64,000 nt of DNA from Bacillus zhangzhouensis (GCF_000715205.1 NZ_JOTP01000007.1:1-64000), one strand, 5' to 3'; shown: positions 17,641 to 26,877, counted from the first letter of the stretch. The notes: generated from the sequence alone by a model not told the origin. A program made the numbers and translations.

Positions 17641-20304
17641 TCATTTTTTCTTTACAATGTAGGTTTGTACCTGACAAGGTGTGAGCGGTTCAATCTGTAA
17701 TGATCCATGTTGTGCTTTGAGTATATGTCCTTCAGGTGTTTCGCCTAAATTCGCTGTTTCTCCGTGTTGTAGAGATGAACTATTGATTGAAGCGGCTGTT
17801 TGACGCGTTAAATATGGATTGAAGAGACGGATGACAATACCTGTTCCGTGCTCTTCCTTTTTCAAGGCGCTTAGAATGGCTCCGTCTGTCTCAATGTCAA
17901 GCAGGCTATAAGTAGATTGTAAGTCTTCTTCTTCATCTCGGAAAGAGAAAATTAAACGACCGTTTAAAAAGTCTGCTCGTTCATAGCATTGAACTGGAGT
18001 GGTATACCGCTTGGCAAGCTGCGCTAAGTGTCCTTCACTTACCGCTTCTTGGCTATAGAGCATGCCAAATGAGAATGATAGCGCGCCTTGAAGCTGAGCG
18101 TCAGGTGTCTCAACGATTTTTTCCCCAGATGCCCGGCCTGGACGGTAAAGAAGATTTTCTTTCCCCATCTTTCCGAAACAGCGGAAGAGGGTATAAGCAA
18201 TCGTTGTGTAGCCTTCGCCTGTGATTTGGTATTCTCTCACGCAGTCGGTCAAAAGAGTGACACCGTATGCTTCATCGCGAAGTGCGACAAATGATTGCAT
18301 CGGTTCAATGGTGATCGGTTTTTCTTCCCAATGCTCATTGCTCCACCATTCAAGCTCTTGCGAGAGCTCTGTTGGACGTTCGATTGTGCCAAACTGCTGA
18401 TCACTCAGTGATACTTTTGACGCGATACCTGTATCAAAGAGTACCCGCAGACGATGGTCTAATGCATGATTGTCGACATCCACATGAAAACGGATGACAG
18501 ACTCATCTTTATTTAAAGCCACCTTCGCTGTGATCGGGAGGGAAGTCGTGACCTTTTGCTCCGATCGTTCCTCTAGGTCATATGGGACAGTGAGATGAAG
18601 CTGGATGGTAAGCTCCTCCTGTAACCTGCTTTTAGACACTGTGATATCCGCAGATGAAATATCTTTAGACGACACATACAGATCCTCGCGCGGTGGTGAA
18701 TAGTTGTAGGAATCCCCATCGTCTCCATTGTCTTCAAAGATCATTTGCTCAGAGAAGGTTTGACCTGTTTGCTTATCTGTGATCTCGAGTGATCCATTAT
18801 CATTTGCAGAAATTCGATAATATGCATTTTCAATCACTCGGCCTTCTGCTTGTTCCCAAACGGATTCACTTGATTCATCAAAAACCATGCTGACTTGTGT
18901 ATAACCAACTGATGGTAAGTCGTTTGCTTCAATGAGCAAAACAGCTTTCCATACTTGTTTTGGCATGTACACCTCTTTGCTTGGGTTAAGAGAAATTTGC
19001 TGTGCCAAGACATAATCAGTAACATCCGTTTTGCTTTTCACCGTGTAGTGAAGAGTTCTTCCGTTTGCGTCTTTTAACGTAAAAGGACGTTCCGTAATAA
19101 AGGTTTCGACTTCAATGACTTCAGAACGCTTTGAAGGCAATGTATTAAATAAAGTGAACGTGATTTCTTGCTCTGTTTGCAGGCGAATAGCGATGAGACG
19201 CATGTGTAAGTCCACAAGGTTTTCGGCGATTTCTTTTGCCTGCTTATAGCGGAAGAAGACGTCTTGATTCGTCGTGTCACTATTACAGCCGCCAATGCTG
19301 TCATGCGCTGCATTTTCAAACATGAGGTACCAAATATCGCGAACGGTGTCATGCGGATAATCGTGCCCGAGTGAATAGCTGATCGTTAGGATCGGCTCCA
19401 TCACATTGACGAGATAGTTTTCAATTTGATTGTTTAAGATTTTTAAATCCGCTCGTGTTGAAAAAATAGATTTATGAATCCGCATATGCTTCGCATGAAT
19501 GAGCTCTCCTTGTAATGTATCAAAAGATGTCCGCTCTTTTTTCACCGCTGCAATGTAATCTTCTAGACTGCTGATTTGATAGTGATGCTCGTCAAGTTCA
19601 TTGGCTTTTTCTAATAAGTCAGGCAGGTTTTTGCGGATAGGTGCCTGGTCAAAGCCATTTGGAAAATAGACATTTTTCGTTGTGGCTTTTGCTTGCAGCG
19701 CACCGATTTTTTCAGACAGAAAGGCCTGTAAGTCCTCATCCTTCTCAGGGATATTTCCACCGTAGTAGTAGCCAAATGGCAGATTCACAGCAAATACTTC
19801 ACTGCCGTCAGCGCCACGCCAATTGAATTCTGTATGATTCGTCATATGATCAGAAACGCCGCGCCAAAATGCTGTATCTACAATGCCAAAGCCTTGATAA
19901 ATTTGTGGCATTTGTGCGGATTGACCGAAGGAGTCAGGGACATAACCGACTTTCATCACATGGCCGAATTGCTGACAACGCTCGATTCCATATTGCAGGT
20001 TCCTTACAATCGATTCACCTGAAATAACGAGCTGATCGGTTTGTGTATACCATGGACCGATGATGAGGCGTTTGGCTGTGACGAGCTTTTTGATTCGATT
20101 TTCATCCTCTGGACGCCATTTGAGGTAATCATCCAATAAGGATGCTTGGGCATCGAGCATGAAGTAATGGAACCTTTCATCTGTTTCAAGGGTGTCTAAA
20201 ATGTCCATTACGCTTTTCATTAAGTAGATACGGGAGCGGGAGGTGGTGAAATACCATTCCCGGTCCCAGTGAGTATGTGGAATCACATGTACATTGACAG
20301 TCAT
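17641..20304 (-). CDS. GH38 alpha-mannosidase (mannosylglycerate hydrolase-like)
   Basis: An 887-residue cytosolic GH38 enzyme. The zinc site HTHWD is at residues 10-14, the nucleophile Asp124 in YVPDSFGQSAQ, and a second catalytic-domain motif NAAHDSIGGCNSD follows; beta-sandwich domains make up the C-terminal half. Length and N-terminus resemble MngB, which hydrolyses 2-O-(6-phospho-mannosyl)-glycerate, and the adjoining PTS would supply a phosphorylated mannoside. AAAGGTG lies 10 bases before the ATG. Mannosylglycerate, mannobiose or N-glycan fragments are all possible substrates. Confidence 0.9.
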   Translation of the reverse strand: MTVNVHVIPHTHWDREWYFTTSRSRIYLMKSVMDILDTLETDERFHYFMLDAQASLLDDYLKWRPEDENRIKKLVTAKRLIIGPWYTQTDQLVISGESIVRNLQYGIERCQQFGHVMKVGYVPDSFGQSAQMPQIYQGFGIVDTAFWRGVSDHMTNHTEFNWRGADGSEVFAVNLPFGYYYGGNIPEKDEDLQAFLSEKIGALQAKATTKNVYFPNGFDQAPIRKNLPDLLEKANELDEHHYQISSLEDYIAAVKKERTSFDTLQGELIHAKHMRIHKSIFSTRADLKILNNQIENYLVNVMEPILTISYSLGHDYPHDTVRDIWYLMFENAAHDSIGGCNSDTTNQDVFFRYKQAKEIAENLVDLHMRLIAIRLQTEQEITFTLFNTLPSKRSEVIEVETFITERPFTLKDANGRTLHYTVKSKTDVTDYVLAQQISLNPSKEVYMPKQVWKAVLLIEANDLPSVGYTQVSMVFDESSESVWEQAEGRVIENAYYRISANDNGSLEITDKQTGQTFSEQMIFEDNGDDGDSYNYSPPREDLYVSSKDISSADITVSKSRLQEELTIQLHLTVPYDLEERSEQKVTTSLPITAKVALNKDESVIRFHVDVDNHALDHRLRVLFDTGIASKVSLSDQQFGTIERPTELSQELEWWSNEHWEEKPITIEPMQSFVALRDEAYGVTLLTDCVREYQITGEGYTTIAYTLFRCFGKMGKENLLYRPGRASGEKIVETPDAQLQGALSFSFGMLYSQEAVSEGHLAQLAKRYTTPVQCYERADFLNGRLIFSFRDEEEDLQSTYSLLDIETDGAILSALKKEEHGTGIVIRLFNPYLTRQTAASINSSSLQHGETANLGETPEGHILKAQHGSLQIEPLTPCQVQTYIVKKK

Positions 20305-20332
20305 TGATCAACGACACCTTTCTTTGTTCAAA

Positions 20333-21451
20333 TTATCCTTCTAGCACAAGGTCAAAATCGTCTTCTTCTTTCTGCTTCTGATCATGTTCTGGCTTTTGAG
20401 GCTCTTTTTTCTCAGAGAAATTCACAAGCAGGTTGGCACCAATACCGATGACGAGTGCGCCAGTAAGGGCACCGATTAAATAAGCCCACCAGTTTCCAAC
20501 TGAGAAGAAGCCATATAGTCCACCAATTGGCGGCATGATGTCATGAACACCTAATAATGCAGCAACCCCACTTCCAGCGGCACAAGCGACGACATTCAGT
20601 GGAATCAATTTCAAAGGATTGACGAGGGTAAAAGGAATTGCTCCTTCTGTAATACCGATAATCCCCATGACAAGGCCGCCTCGTCCGGCTTCTCTAAAGG
20701 TTGGGGAGAAGTTACGTTTTCGAATCAATGTCGCAAGTCCGTATCCAAGCGGCGGAATGACAATCGCAATATTGACGAGAATGGCAGGGAGGTAAACACC
20801 TGATAGGAAGAGCGCGTTACCCGCCATCCAAGCGGATTTATTCACCGGTCCGCCAAGGTCGAATCCAATCATCGCGCCTAAAATCAAAGCGAGCGCGAGT
20901 GTGCTTGTTCCATCAGCAACCATGCCTTTGATCCATTCAATTAATGCCGTGTTCAAAGCGCCTAATGGCCCGCCTAGCAGAACGGACATGAGAAGTCCGG
21001 TTAAGCCAACGGTAATGAGCGGTAGGATGAGCAGAGGAACAAGTCCGGCTGCGGAGCCTTGAATTTGAATTTTTCTTTTCACAAGAAGGGCGACATATCC
21101 TGCGAAGAACCCTGCAATGACGGCACCGATAAATCCAGCATTCGTTGAGCTGGCAAGGGCTCCACCGATAAATCCAGCCGCAAGGCCTGACTTATCCGCA
21201 ATAGAATAGGCGATAAATCCAGCGAGCAGTACATTCATTAAGCCAATACCTGTCCAACCAACCTGCTCCATTAAATAGGCACCGTGTAGAATACCGCCAG
21301 CGTCTTTATAGGCGTTTAAATCTGAAACACCAAATCCTAACCCGACTAGTTTGGCTAAACCAACGATAAGTGAAGCGCCGATGATGACAGGAAGAATATA
21401 AGAAATACCGGTCATGAGATGGCCTTCAATGACTTTTAATTTTGCTTTCAT
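20333..21451 (-). CDS. PTS fructose/mannoside-family enzyme IIC
   Basis: A 372-residue membrane permease of the fructose PTS family with about nine hydrophobic segments. The conserved region GITEGAIPF lies near residue 255 and GFDLGGPVNKSAW marks the substrate domain. The start at 21451 has AAAGGAGC upstream; a longer frame to 21478 has none. It is separate from IIB and IIA here, unlike fused FruA. It transports and, with IIB, phosphorylates the mannoside cleaved by the downstream GH38 enzyme. Confidence 0.92.
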   Translation of the reverse strand: MKAKLKVIEGHLMTGISYILPVIIGASLIVGLAKLVGLGFGVSDLNAYKDAGGILHGAYLMEQVGWTGIGLMNVLLAGFIAYSIADKSGLAAGFIGGALASSTNAGFIGAVIAGFFAGYVALLVKRKIQIQGSAAGLVPLLILPLITVGLTGLLMSVLLGGPLGALNTALIEWIKGMVADGTSTLALALILGAMIGFDLGGPVNKSAWMAGNALFLSGVYLPAILVNIAIVIPPLGYGLATLIRKRNFSPTFREAGRGGLVMGIIGITEGAIPFTLVNPLKLIPLNVVACAAGSGVAALLGVHDIMPPIGGLYGFFSVGNWWAYLIGALTGALVIGIGANLLVNFSEKKEPQKPEHDQKQKEEDDFDLVLEG

Positions 21452-21487
21452 TTTGCTTTGCTCCTTTCTATATGGCATTGCTCACGT

Positions 21488-21817
21488 TTATTGAGATTCA
21501 GATTTTTTCTTTTCAACAAGTGCTACGGCTTTTGTGATGATTTGCTCGGCATTTTTTAAGGCGCGTCCGATCTCGACACGTACAGTGGGAATGCCTGAGA
21601 AGCGTTCTGCATCGTTAATATGCTGATTTGAGGCAATGATACAAAGATCTGCCTGCTTTGCTTCCTCTGGTGTAATGCCGTTCACCTGTCCCATAATTCC
21701 TTGCTGTTCGATTTTGATCTCGTGTCCGAGCTGTTTACCCGCATTCTCTAATGCTTTTGCTGCCATTGGTGTATGAGCTAACCCTGCTGGGCATGAAGTG
21801 ACACCGACAATTTTCAT
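21488..21817 (-). CDS. PTS fructose-family enzyme IIB
   Basis: A 109-residue cytosolic IIB protein. Phospho-acceptor Cys9 is in the family signature VTSCPAGLAHTPMAA. It relays phosphate from IIA to the sugar bound by IIC. Its start overlaps the IIA stop by 4 bp, and IIC follows after 36 bp, so the three form one translationally coupled unit. Confidence 0.93.
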   Translation of the reverse strand: MKIVGVTSCPAGLAHTPMAAKALENAGKQLGHEIKIEQQGIMGQVNGITPEEAKQADLCIIASNQHINDAERFSGIPTVRVEIGRALKNAEQIITKAVALVEKKKSESQ

Positions 21818-22272
21818 TGTGTAATCCCCTCTTTCAATTGTTGTTCAATGACTTCGTAATAATAATCAGCTGTTTGACCGGGTTGAATCTTTTCGATGAA
21901 AGCAGGTTCCATTAAGCTAGTGGCAATGCCTGATAGTAGTTTCAGATGCGTGACATTTGCCTCTTCTAGTGGAACCAGCAGTGTAAATAAATAGCTTGTT
22001 GGTAAATCGTCGAAGCTTCCCCATTCAATGGGCTGTTCAAGTTCTAAAAAGAGAAGTGAAGCCGTTTGTACAGTGGAGCTTTTTGTATGAGGAATGGCAA
22101 AGCCTTGCTGAAGCCCTGTTGAGACTTCGTCTTCGCGTTTCAACAAATCTGCTAATAACCCCGACTGATCGTTTGTAATATGAAGGTCTTCAGCTTTCTC
22201 GGAAATGTATTGTAAAATCTCATTCTTTGATTGACCGTTTACTTGTGTAAAAACATGATCTTTTTGGAACAA
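21814..22272 (-). CDS. PTS fructose-family enzyme IIA
   Basis: A 152-residue IIA protein when started at TTG 22272, with the phospho-His62 in GFAIPHTKSS. The TTG is chosen over ATG 22335 for three reasons: a sigA promoter puts the transcript start at about 22335, a cre site lies at 22295-22309 inside the would-be N-terminus, and family members begin close to FQKDHVF. The site before TTG (AAGGGA) is weak. It is the first gene of the six-gene mannoside operon. Confidence 0.88.
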   Translation of the reverse strand: MFQKDHVFTQVNGQSKNEILQYISEKAEDLHITNDQSGLLADLLKREDEVSTGLQQGFAIPHTKSSTVQTASLLFLELEQPIEWGSFDDLPTSYLFTLLVPLEEANVTHLKLLSGIATSLMEPAFIEKIQPGQTADYYYEVIEQQLKEGITQ

Positions 22273-22294
22273 GCTGATCCCTTCTCTCTTGTTT

Positions 22295-22309
22295 ATTAAG
22301 CGCTTACAA
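22295..22309 (-). promoter_or_regulatory. cre site downstream of mannoside operon promoter
   Basis: TTGTAAGCGCTTAAT matches 13 of 15 cre positions and has a palindromic core TAAGCGCTTA. It lies about 26-40 bp after the predicted transcription start, so CcpA would act as a roadblock under glucose. Confidence 0.75.
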
Positions 22310-22341
22310 GTTGATTGTAATGTACTTTTCGACATGGTTAA

Positions 22342-22370
22342 ATAGCATCATTTTCCGTTTGAAATGGCAA
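22342..22370 (-). promoter_or_regulatory. sigA promoter of mannoside operon
   Basis: Minus-strand TTGCCA (22370-22365), 17-bp spacer, TGCTAT (22347-22342). The expected start is near 22335. The PRD regulator encoded at the operon end is the likely activator. Confidence 0.7.
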
Positions 22371-22514
22371 AAAGTTTATGAGTCAATCAGTCTTGCTGCC
22401 TAGATATCTCAAATCCTAGCTTAAAACGAGTTTAATTATGTAAAAAACAGATTCTACTAACTGTCTTTCTGTGATATTCTTCCAAGGTATTGTAAAAGAT
22501 AAGGGGGTCTTTTC

Positions 22515-25181
22515 ATGTTCAAAAAGCAGGTCAAATCCTGTGTGATCGTACTCATGGCGATCATGCTATGTATGGCGGCATTACCTGGCTACGAGGCAGC
22601 AGCTGCCAGTAAAGGAACAAATGTCAATGAAGCCATTGGGTTGAAAAATGGTGAAGTCATCTCAGGTGCATTACAGAATGAAAAGGAAGAGTCATGGTAC
22701 CAAATCACGCCATCTACACAAGAGGTGGCAAAACATACGCATATGCAAATTTCTGTAAAAAGTAAACAAATGTTGTCTATATCGGTCTATCCAAGTAAGG
22801 GCAGAGCGATGAAGGATGACACTTATTCAAGATATCGTGTGGATACAGCAAGCGGAGAGACAGAGATAAACTTCCCGCATGCATGGTCAGGTCCTTATTA
22901 TGTGAAAGTGCTCTATTTAGGGTCAGAGGAAGACAGCCGCGATGAGGAAGAGGATGCGGCATATACAATCGGGTATAAAGGAGCCAAACTTCCGCCTTCT
23001 GAACCGATTTTCCCTGAAGAAGATGAGCCTGAAATCATTATCATTGAGAAAAAGTACGGACGTGAAATTCTTCAATCCATTCGCACAATCGAAGATAAAC
23101 GTTTCAATGAAACAGCAGATGGTCAGAAGCTCGCTCGTTTGCTTCAAAAGACAAAGCCGTTTCTCAAATCGAAGCTCATCAAACATCAAAAAGAGCAGCA
23201 AAAGGTATACAATCATCTACTTACATTAAAATCATTGCTAAGTGATGTAGAGAAAAATGGTGCATTCAGTGGCCATATCGTGACAAAGAAAGAACAACAG
23301 GCGATTCGCTCCCTATTGGATATGCTCAAAGAGGCAAGTCCGGCATATTTAAAGAAGGAATTAGAAGCAGTGAGTCAAAAAATTGGAATCGATCAGCTTG
23401 AAGGAAAATCGGTCGGATATGTACTAGAAAAGCAAAAGCTTGTAAAAGAAGAAAAGGTTAAAACAAACAAAATCATTTTTAAATTAAAGGATGGCCAAAC
23501 GCTTCAATCAACGAAAAAGAAGATGAAAAGCTATGGCATCCAAGAAAACCGTGTGACATCGCAGACAGTAAGTCCTTTATTCAAAGGAATGTATGTCTAT
23601 GATGTGCCAGCAGGGCAAGAATCAGCTGGAAAGACACTAAAAGCAGGTAAAGCTGTCATCAAGAGCACGGCAAGAAAGCTGTCCAGCATGCCAAATGTTG
23701 AATTTGCAGAGCCTGTTCAAACCTATCGCGCGTTTAGCAATGACGCGCAGTATGGTTACCAATGGCCGCTGAAAAACAGTGCGCAAAACAGCGGGAAAAA
23801 AGGCGCTGACGTCAAGTTTGAACAAATGAATACACTGATTGGCACAAGCAAAATGAAGCAAACATTAATTGCTGTTGTGGATACAGGTGTAGACAGTCGT
23901 TTGACGGATTTAAGCGGGACTGTTCGTACAGACTTAGGTGCGAATCTCATTGGACGAAACAAAGATGCGATAGATGACAATGGACACGGTACGCATGTGG
24001 CAGGCATCATTGCCGCAAAATCCGATAATCATTACTCAATGGCAGGTCTCAACCAACACACGGGCATCATCCCGGTTAAGGTGCTGGATGCCTATGGCTT
24101 TGGAGATACAGAGCATATTGCACTTGGAATCAAGCATGCAGTGGACAAAGGGGCAAAGGTCATCAACATGAGTCTTGGCGGCTACTACAGCAGGGTGATT
24201 GAATATGCGATGAACTACGCTGCACAAAAAAATGTACTAGTGGTCGTGGCGAGTGGAAATGATGGCATTCCAGAAATGGGCTATCCTGCGACTTCAAAAT
24301 ACGCAATGGCGATTGGCGCAAGCAACCGTATGGATATTGCCGCTGAATTCTCAAGCTACGGCAAAGGACTGAGCATGTCTGCACCAGGTTCTGATATTCC
24401 AAGCTTAATGCCTGATGGGAATGTCTCCTACCTTAGCGGGACATCAATGGCTACACCATATGTTGCAGCGGCAGCCGGATTATTGCTTTCTAAAAATCCA
24501 TCCTTGAAGCCAAATCAAGTGAGAACTATTTTGCAAAGTACAGCAGATGATATTTCCTTTACATCTGTTGATGGAAAAGATGACGTTTTCTATGACGAAA
24601 ACGAAGAACCAATTGTCGATCCAAAAATTCCTGGTATCGATTGGATGACAGGACATGGCAGACTGAATGCATTTGCCGCATTAAGTGCTGTTGAACTGAA
24701 TGCATCTGTCAACAAAGTAGAGGATCAGCATCAAAAGGTGACAGGAAAAGCGAAAGCAGGCGCCATCGTTTCAGTGTATAGAGGCAAGACATTACTCGGA
24801 AAAGGTACAGCAAGCAAAAAGGGAACCTTTAGTGTGAAGATCAAGCATCAGAACAAAAACAAAGTACTGCACATCAAGGTTTCAAAAGGAAAGGCCGCTA
24901 CTTCTCTCAAAACAGTCGTGAAAAAGGGCAAAGCGCCAGCTAAGCCGAAGGTGGGCAAAGTAACGGTCAAAAGTAAAACGGTCAAAGGGACTGCGGGTGC
25001 AGGCTTGACCATTAAAGTAAAAAACAAATCAAAAAAAGTCATCAAAACGGTGAAAACCAATAGTAAGGGCGCATTTACTGCCCAAATCAAGCCGCAAAAG
25101 GCCAAAACGGTCTTGTATGTGACCGCTTCAGATGTGAGAAAAAGAGAAAGTAAAGCGGTGAAAGTTGTCGTGAAAAAATAG
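22515..25181 (+). CDS. Secreted multidomain subtilase (S8 serine protease)
   Basis: An 888-residue exported protease: signal peptide (residues 1-32, cleaved after AAAA), a pre-peptidase-like beta domain (about 40-150), a charged helical region, an I9-like propeptide (about 315-410), and a subtilase domain with Asp456 (VVDTGVDS), His494 (GHGTHVAG) and Ser644 (SGTSMATP). Two basic Ig-like repeats at the C-terminus (about 735-888) probably bind the cell wall. AGGGGG precedes the ATG. The architecture is larger than Bacillus AprE, Epr or Vpr. A terminator follows. Confidence 0.88.
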   Translation: MFKKQVKSCVIVLMAIMLCMAALPGYEAAAASKGTNVNEAIGLKNGEVISGALQNEKEESWYQITPSTQEVAKHTHMQISVKSKQMLSISVYPSKGRAMKDDTYSRYRVDTASGETEINFPHAWSGPYYVKVLYLGSEEDSRDEEEDAAYTIGYKGAKLPPSEPIFPEEDEPEIIIIEKKYGREILQSIRTIEDKRFNETADGQKLARLLQKTKPFLKSKLIKHQKEQQKVYNHLLTLKSLLSDVEKNGAFSGHIVTKKEQQAIRSLLDMLKEASPAYLKKELEAVSQKIGIDQLEGKSVGYVLEKQKLVKEEKVKTNKIIFKLKDGQTLQSTKKKMKSYGIQENRVTSQTVSPLFKGMYVYDVPAGQESAGKTLKAGKAVIKSTARKLSSMPNVEFAEPVQTYRAFSNDAQYGYQWPLKNSAQNSGKKGADVKFEQMNTLIGTSKMKQTLIAVVDTGVDSRLTDLSGTVRTDLGANLIGRNKDAIDDNGHGTHVAGIIAAKSDNHYSMAGLNQHTGIIPVKVLDAYGFGDTEHIALGIKHAVDKGAKVINMSLGGYYSRVIEYAMNYAAQKNVLVVVASGNDGIPEMGYPATSKYAMAIGASNRMDIAAEFSSYGKGLSMSAPGSDIPSLMPDGNVSYLSGTSMATPYVAAAAGLLLSKNPSLKPNQVRTILQSTADDISFTSVDGKDDVFYDENEEPIVDPKIPGIDWMTGHGRLNAFAALSAVELNASVNKVEDQHQKVTGKAKAGAIVSVYRGKTLLGKGTASKKGTFSVKIKHQNKNKVLHIKVSKGKAATSLKTVVKKGKAPAKPKVGKVTVKSKTVKGTAGAGLTIKVKNKSKKVIKTVKTNSKGAFTAQIKPQKAKTVLYVTASDVRKRESKAVKVVVKK

Positions 25182-25189
25182 TCTTAGAG

Positions 25190-25216
25190 CTTCCCTTTCT
25201 AAAAGGGAAGTTTTTT
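25190..25216 (+). terminator. Terminator of the subtilase gene
   Basis: Perfect stem CTTCCCTTT / AAAGGGAAG with T-run. Confidence 0.88.
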
Positions 25217-25285
25217 GTTTGTTACTGGAAAAATGCCAATTACTGTCGATAGTAATATAACAGGAAAAAAAAGGAGGATTTATCG

Positions 25286-25768
25286 ATGAAAAAAATGATG
25301 TTTGCTTTCTTTCTATCATTGCTTCTCGTATTCCCAGCCTTTGCACATGCAGAGGAAACAGGAGCAGTACCAGCATCTGTACAAGTAACAAGTGTCACAG
25401 CAGCAGACGGTGGTATGGTTAATTACGGTGCTGGCAGTAAATATAGAGTGGGGTCGTATTATCCAGCTACTTTTAAAGGGACACTAAAAGATACAAACGG
25501 AAACCTTATGCCCAATCAGTCAATCCAGCTTTATTTTGAAGCAGCGATCAAATCATTGGCTCAAACAGCGACAGGCACAACGGACGAGAATGGACAATTT
25601 TCACTGACGATTCAAGTACCTTCAGGTGCAGGCTACCGTACATACAATAATGCTGGCTGGTCTACACATTATTACGATATCGTTCCAGTGACCTTCACTT
25701 CAAACGACATCACGCTATCTTCAAATGTCACAAGTGTGTATCATTTGGCATATACATCACGTTACTAA
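25286..25768 (+). CDS. Secreted Ig-like hypothetical protein
   Basis: A 160-residue protein with a clear signal peptide (MMFAFFLSLLLVFPAFAHA, cleaved before EETGA) and a beta-rich mature domain. The segment FKGTLKDTNGNLMPNQSIQLYF, then TGTTDENGQFSLTIQVP, has the pattern of bacterial Ig-like or transthyretin-like domains (Ig chain with a D-x-NGQF turn). AAAGGAGG lies 8 bases before the ATG. It follows the subtilase gene by about 100 bp but has its own transcript signals. No enzyme motif; possibly a surface or adhesion component. Confidence 0.7.
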   Translation: MKKMMFAFFLSLLLVFPAFAHAEETGAVPASVQVTSVTAADGGMVNYGAGSKYRVGSYYPATFKGTLKDTNGNLMPNQSIQLYFEAAIKSLAQTATGTTDENGQFSLTIQVPSGAGYRTYNNAGWSTHYYDIVPVTFTSNDITLSSNVTSVYHLAYTSRY

Positions 25769-26112
25769 TCTGCTGGAAGAGGCGACTTGGCGAAAGCTCT
25801 GTCGTTTTCATAGAAAAAAGGATGTCAACAACTGACATCCTTTTCTTTTTGTTAGCAAGCCTGCTGGGCGGCAACCGAAAGAGTCGATAAACAAACACTC
25901 ATCAGCCGTTATTCCCAGATTCGATCGAGCTTTTAGCTTTTAATCCTGAGCTTTGATGGATAAGAACTTTGACACTTGAGCTTTGATCCTTGAACGCTCA
26001 GCTTTGAACTTTTATCAAGGATCATCCTAAGATGATCATCAGATGAGGAGGGAATGACCTTTCCCTCAGAGGTGTTTAGTTCTATCGATTTTCGGCTCAC
26101 TAACAAAATCCA
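25769..26112. other. Intergenic stretch with terminator and short repeats
   Basis: No gene in these 344 bp. It contains the terminator at 25818-25850 and, further on, three imperfect copies of GAGCTTTGA (near 25948, 25978 and, as CAGCTTTGA, 25999). Spacing is 21-30 bp, so it is not a regular tandem array. Confidence 0.5.
25818..25850 (+). terminator. Terminator of the Ig-like protein gene
   Basis: Perfect stem AAGGATGTCA / TGACATCCTT, loop ACAAC, T-rich tail. Confidence 0.9.
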
Positions 26113-26733
26113 TTAATCGATCTGTATTTTCGTCAGTGTATTGCTTTCAGACAAGGAAAAATCAACTTCCATTTGAAAATCCTCAATCTCTTTCGAAAGC
26201 TGATCAATCTTCACACGAAGACGAAGCGGATCAATGATCGTTGCCTCATTTTCAGCTAGGAAAGACTTGACGATCTCTTGGTTGGCAGCCGCTTGTGTTT
26301 TTCCGTCTTTACCAAACAAGGTTTCTAAATGCTGATCCAGTCTCTTTTTTACGTCTTCATTGGTTTGTTCTGCTTTGTCGACTAGTTCTTTGTACACCTT
26401 TTTCAATTTACGTAAATAACGAATATCGTAATCTATGGACGTCTTGCGTTCAATGGCTTCTGCCACCGTCATGCTGACACCCGCTACATCAATCGTTGTC
26501 GTAGCATTTGACACGACAATGGCTGATTTAATGGCATTTCGCCGTTTGATTAAAGCTTGAATCGATTGGTCATCTGCTTTCGCCTTTTTTTCAATCTCTT
26601 CTTGATTCTGAAATCCATGCTGTATATGTTTCCCGATCATCAATCCACCAAGTACGGCTTCATCAACGGTTCGGTTGATTCTCTTATCTAACATTTTCAG
26701 TTCACTTAATGCTCTTGTAATGGTCATTTCCAT
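26113..26733 (-). CDS. Coiled-coil protein, possibly of phage origin
   Basis: A 206-residue, mostly helical protein without signal peptide or membrane segment. It contains ITRALSELKMLDKRIN at the start, a central IKRRNAIKSAIVVSN-x-TTTIDVAG block, long charged helices, and a C-terminal VDFSLSESNTLTKIQID. I recall similar proteins of this length in phage structural regions of Firmicutes, but the assignment is uncertain. It is a singleton with no phage genes around it. GGGAG lies 11 bases before the ATG. Confidence 0.6.
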   Translation of the reverse strand: MEMTITRALSELKMLDKRINRTVDEAVLGGLMIGKHIQHGFQNQEEIEKKAKADDQSIQALIKRRNAIKSAIVVSNATTTIDVAGVSMTVAEAIERKTSIDYDIRYLRKLKKVYKELVDKAEQTNEDVKKRLDQHLETLFGKDGKTQAAANQEIVKSFLAENEATIIDPLRLRVKIDQLSKEIEDFQMEVDFSLSESNTLTKIQID

Positions 26734-26839
26734 ATCAGCGACAACTCCCTTGGTTCATCCTGAAAATCATAGATTCCTATCATATACCAAACTGTGCTTC
26801 TTTTTCTAGCGATATCCTTTTTTGTCAGGCTGTTTTTAA

Positions 26840-26877
26840 AACAAAACAAAGAACCTGATGTTAGACACCAGGTTCTT
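26840..26877 (-). terminator. Terminator of mmuM-mmuP operon
   Basis: Arms AAAGAACCTG and CAGGTTCTT pair. On the minus strand the 5' arm lies inside the last codons of mmuP and the stem is followed by TTTGTTTTGTTTT. Confidence 0.85.
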
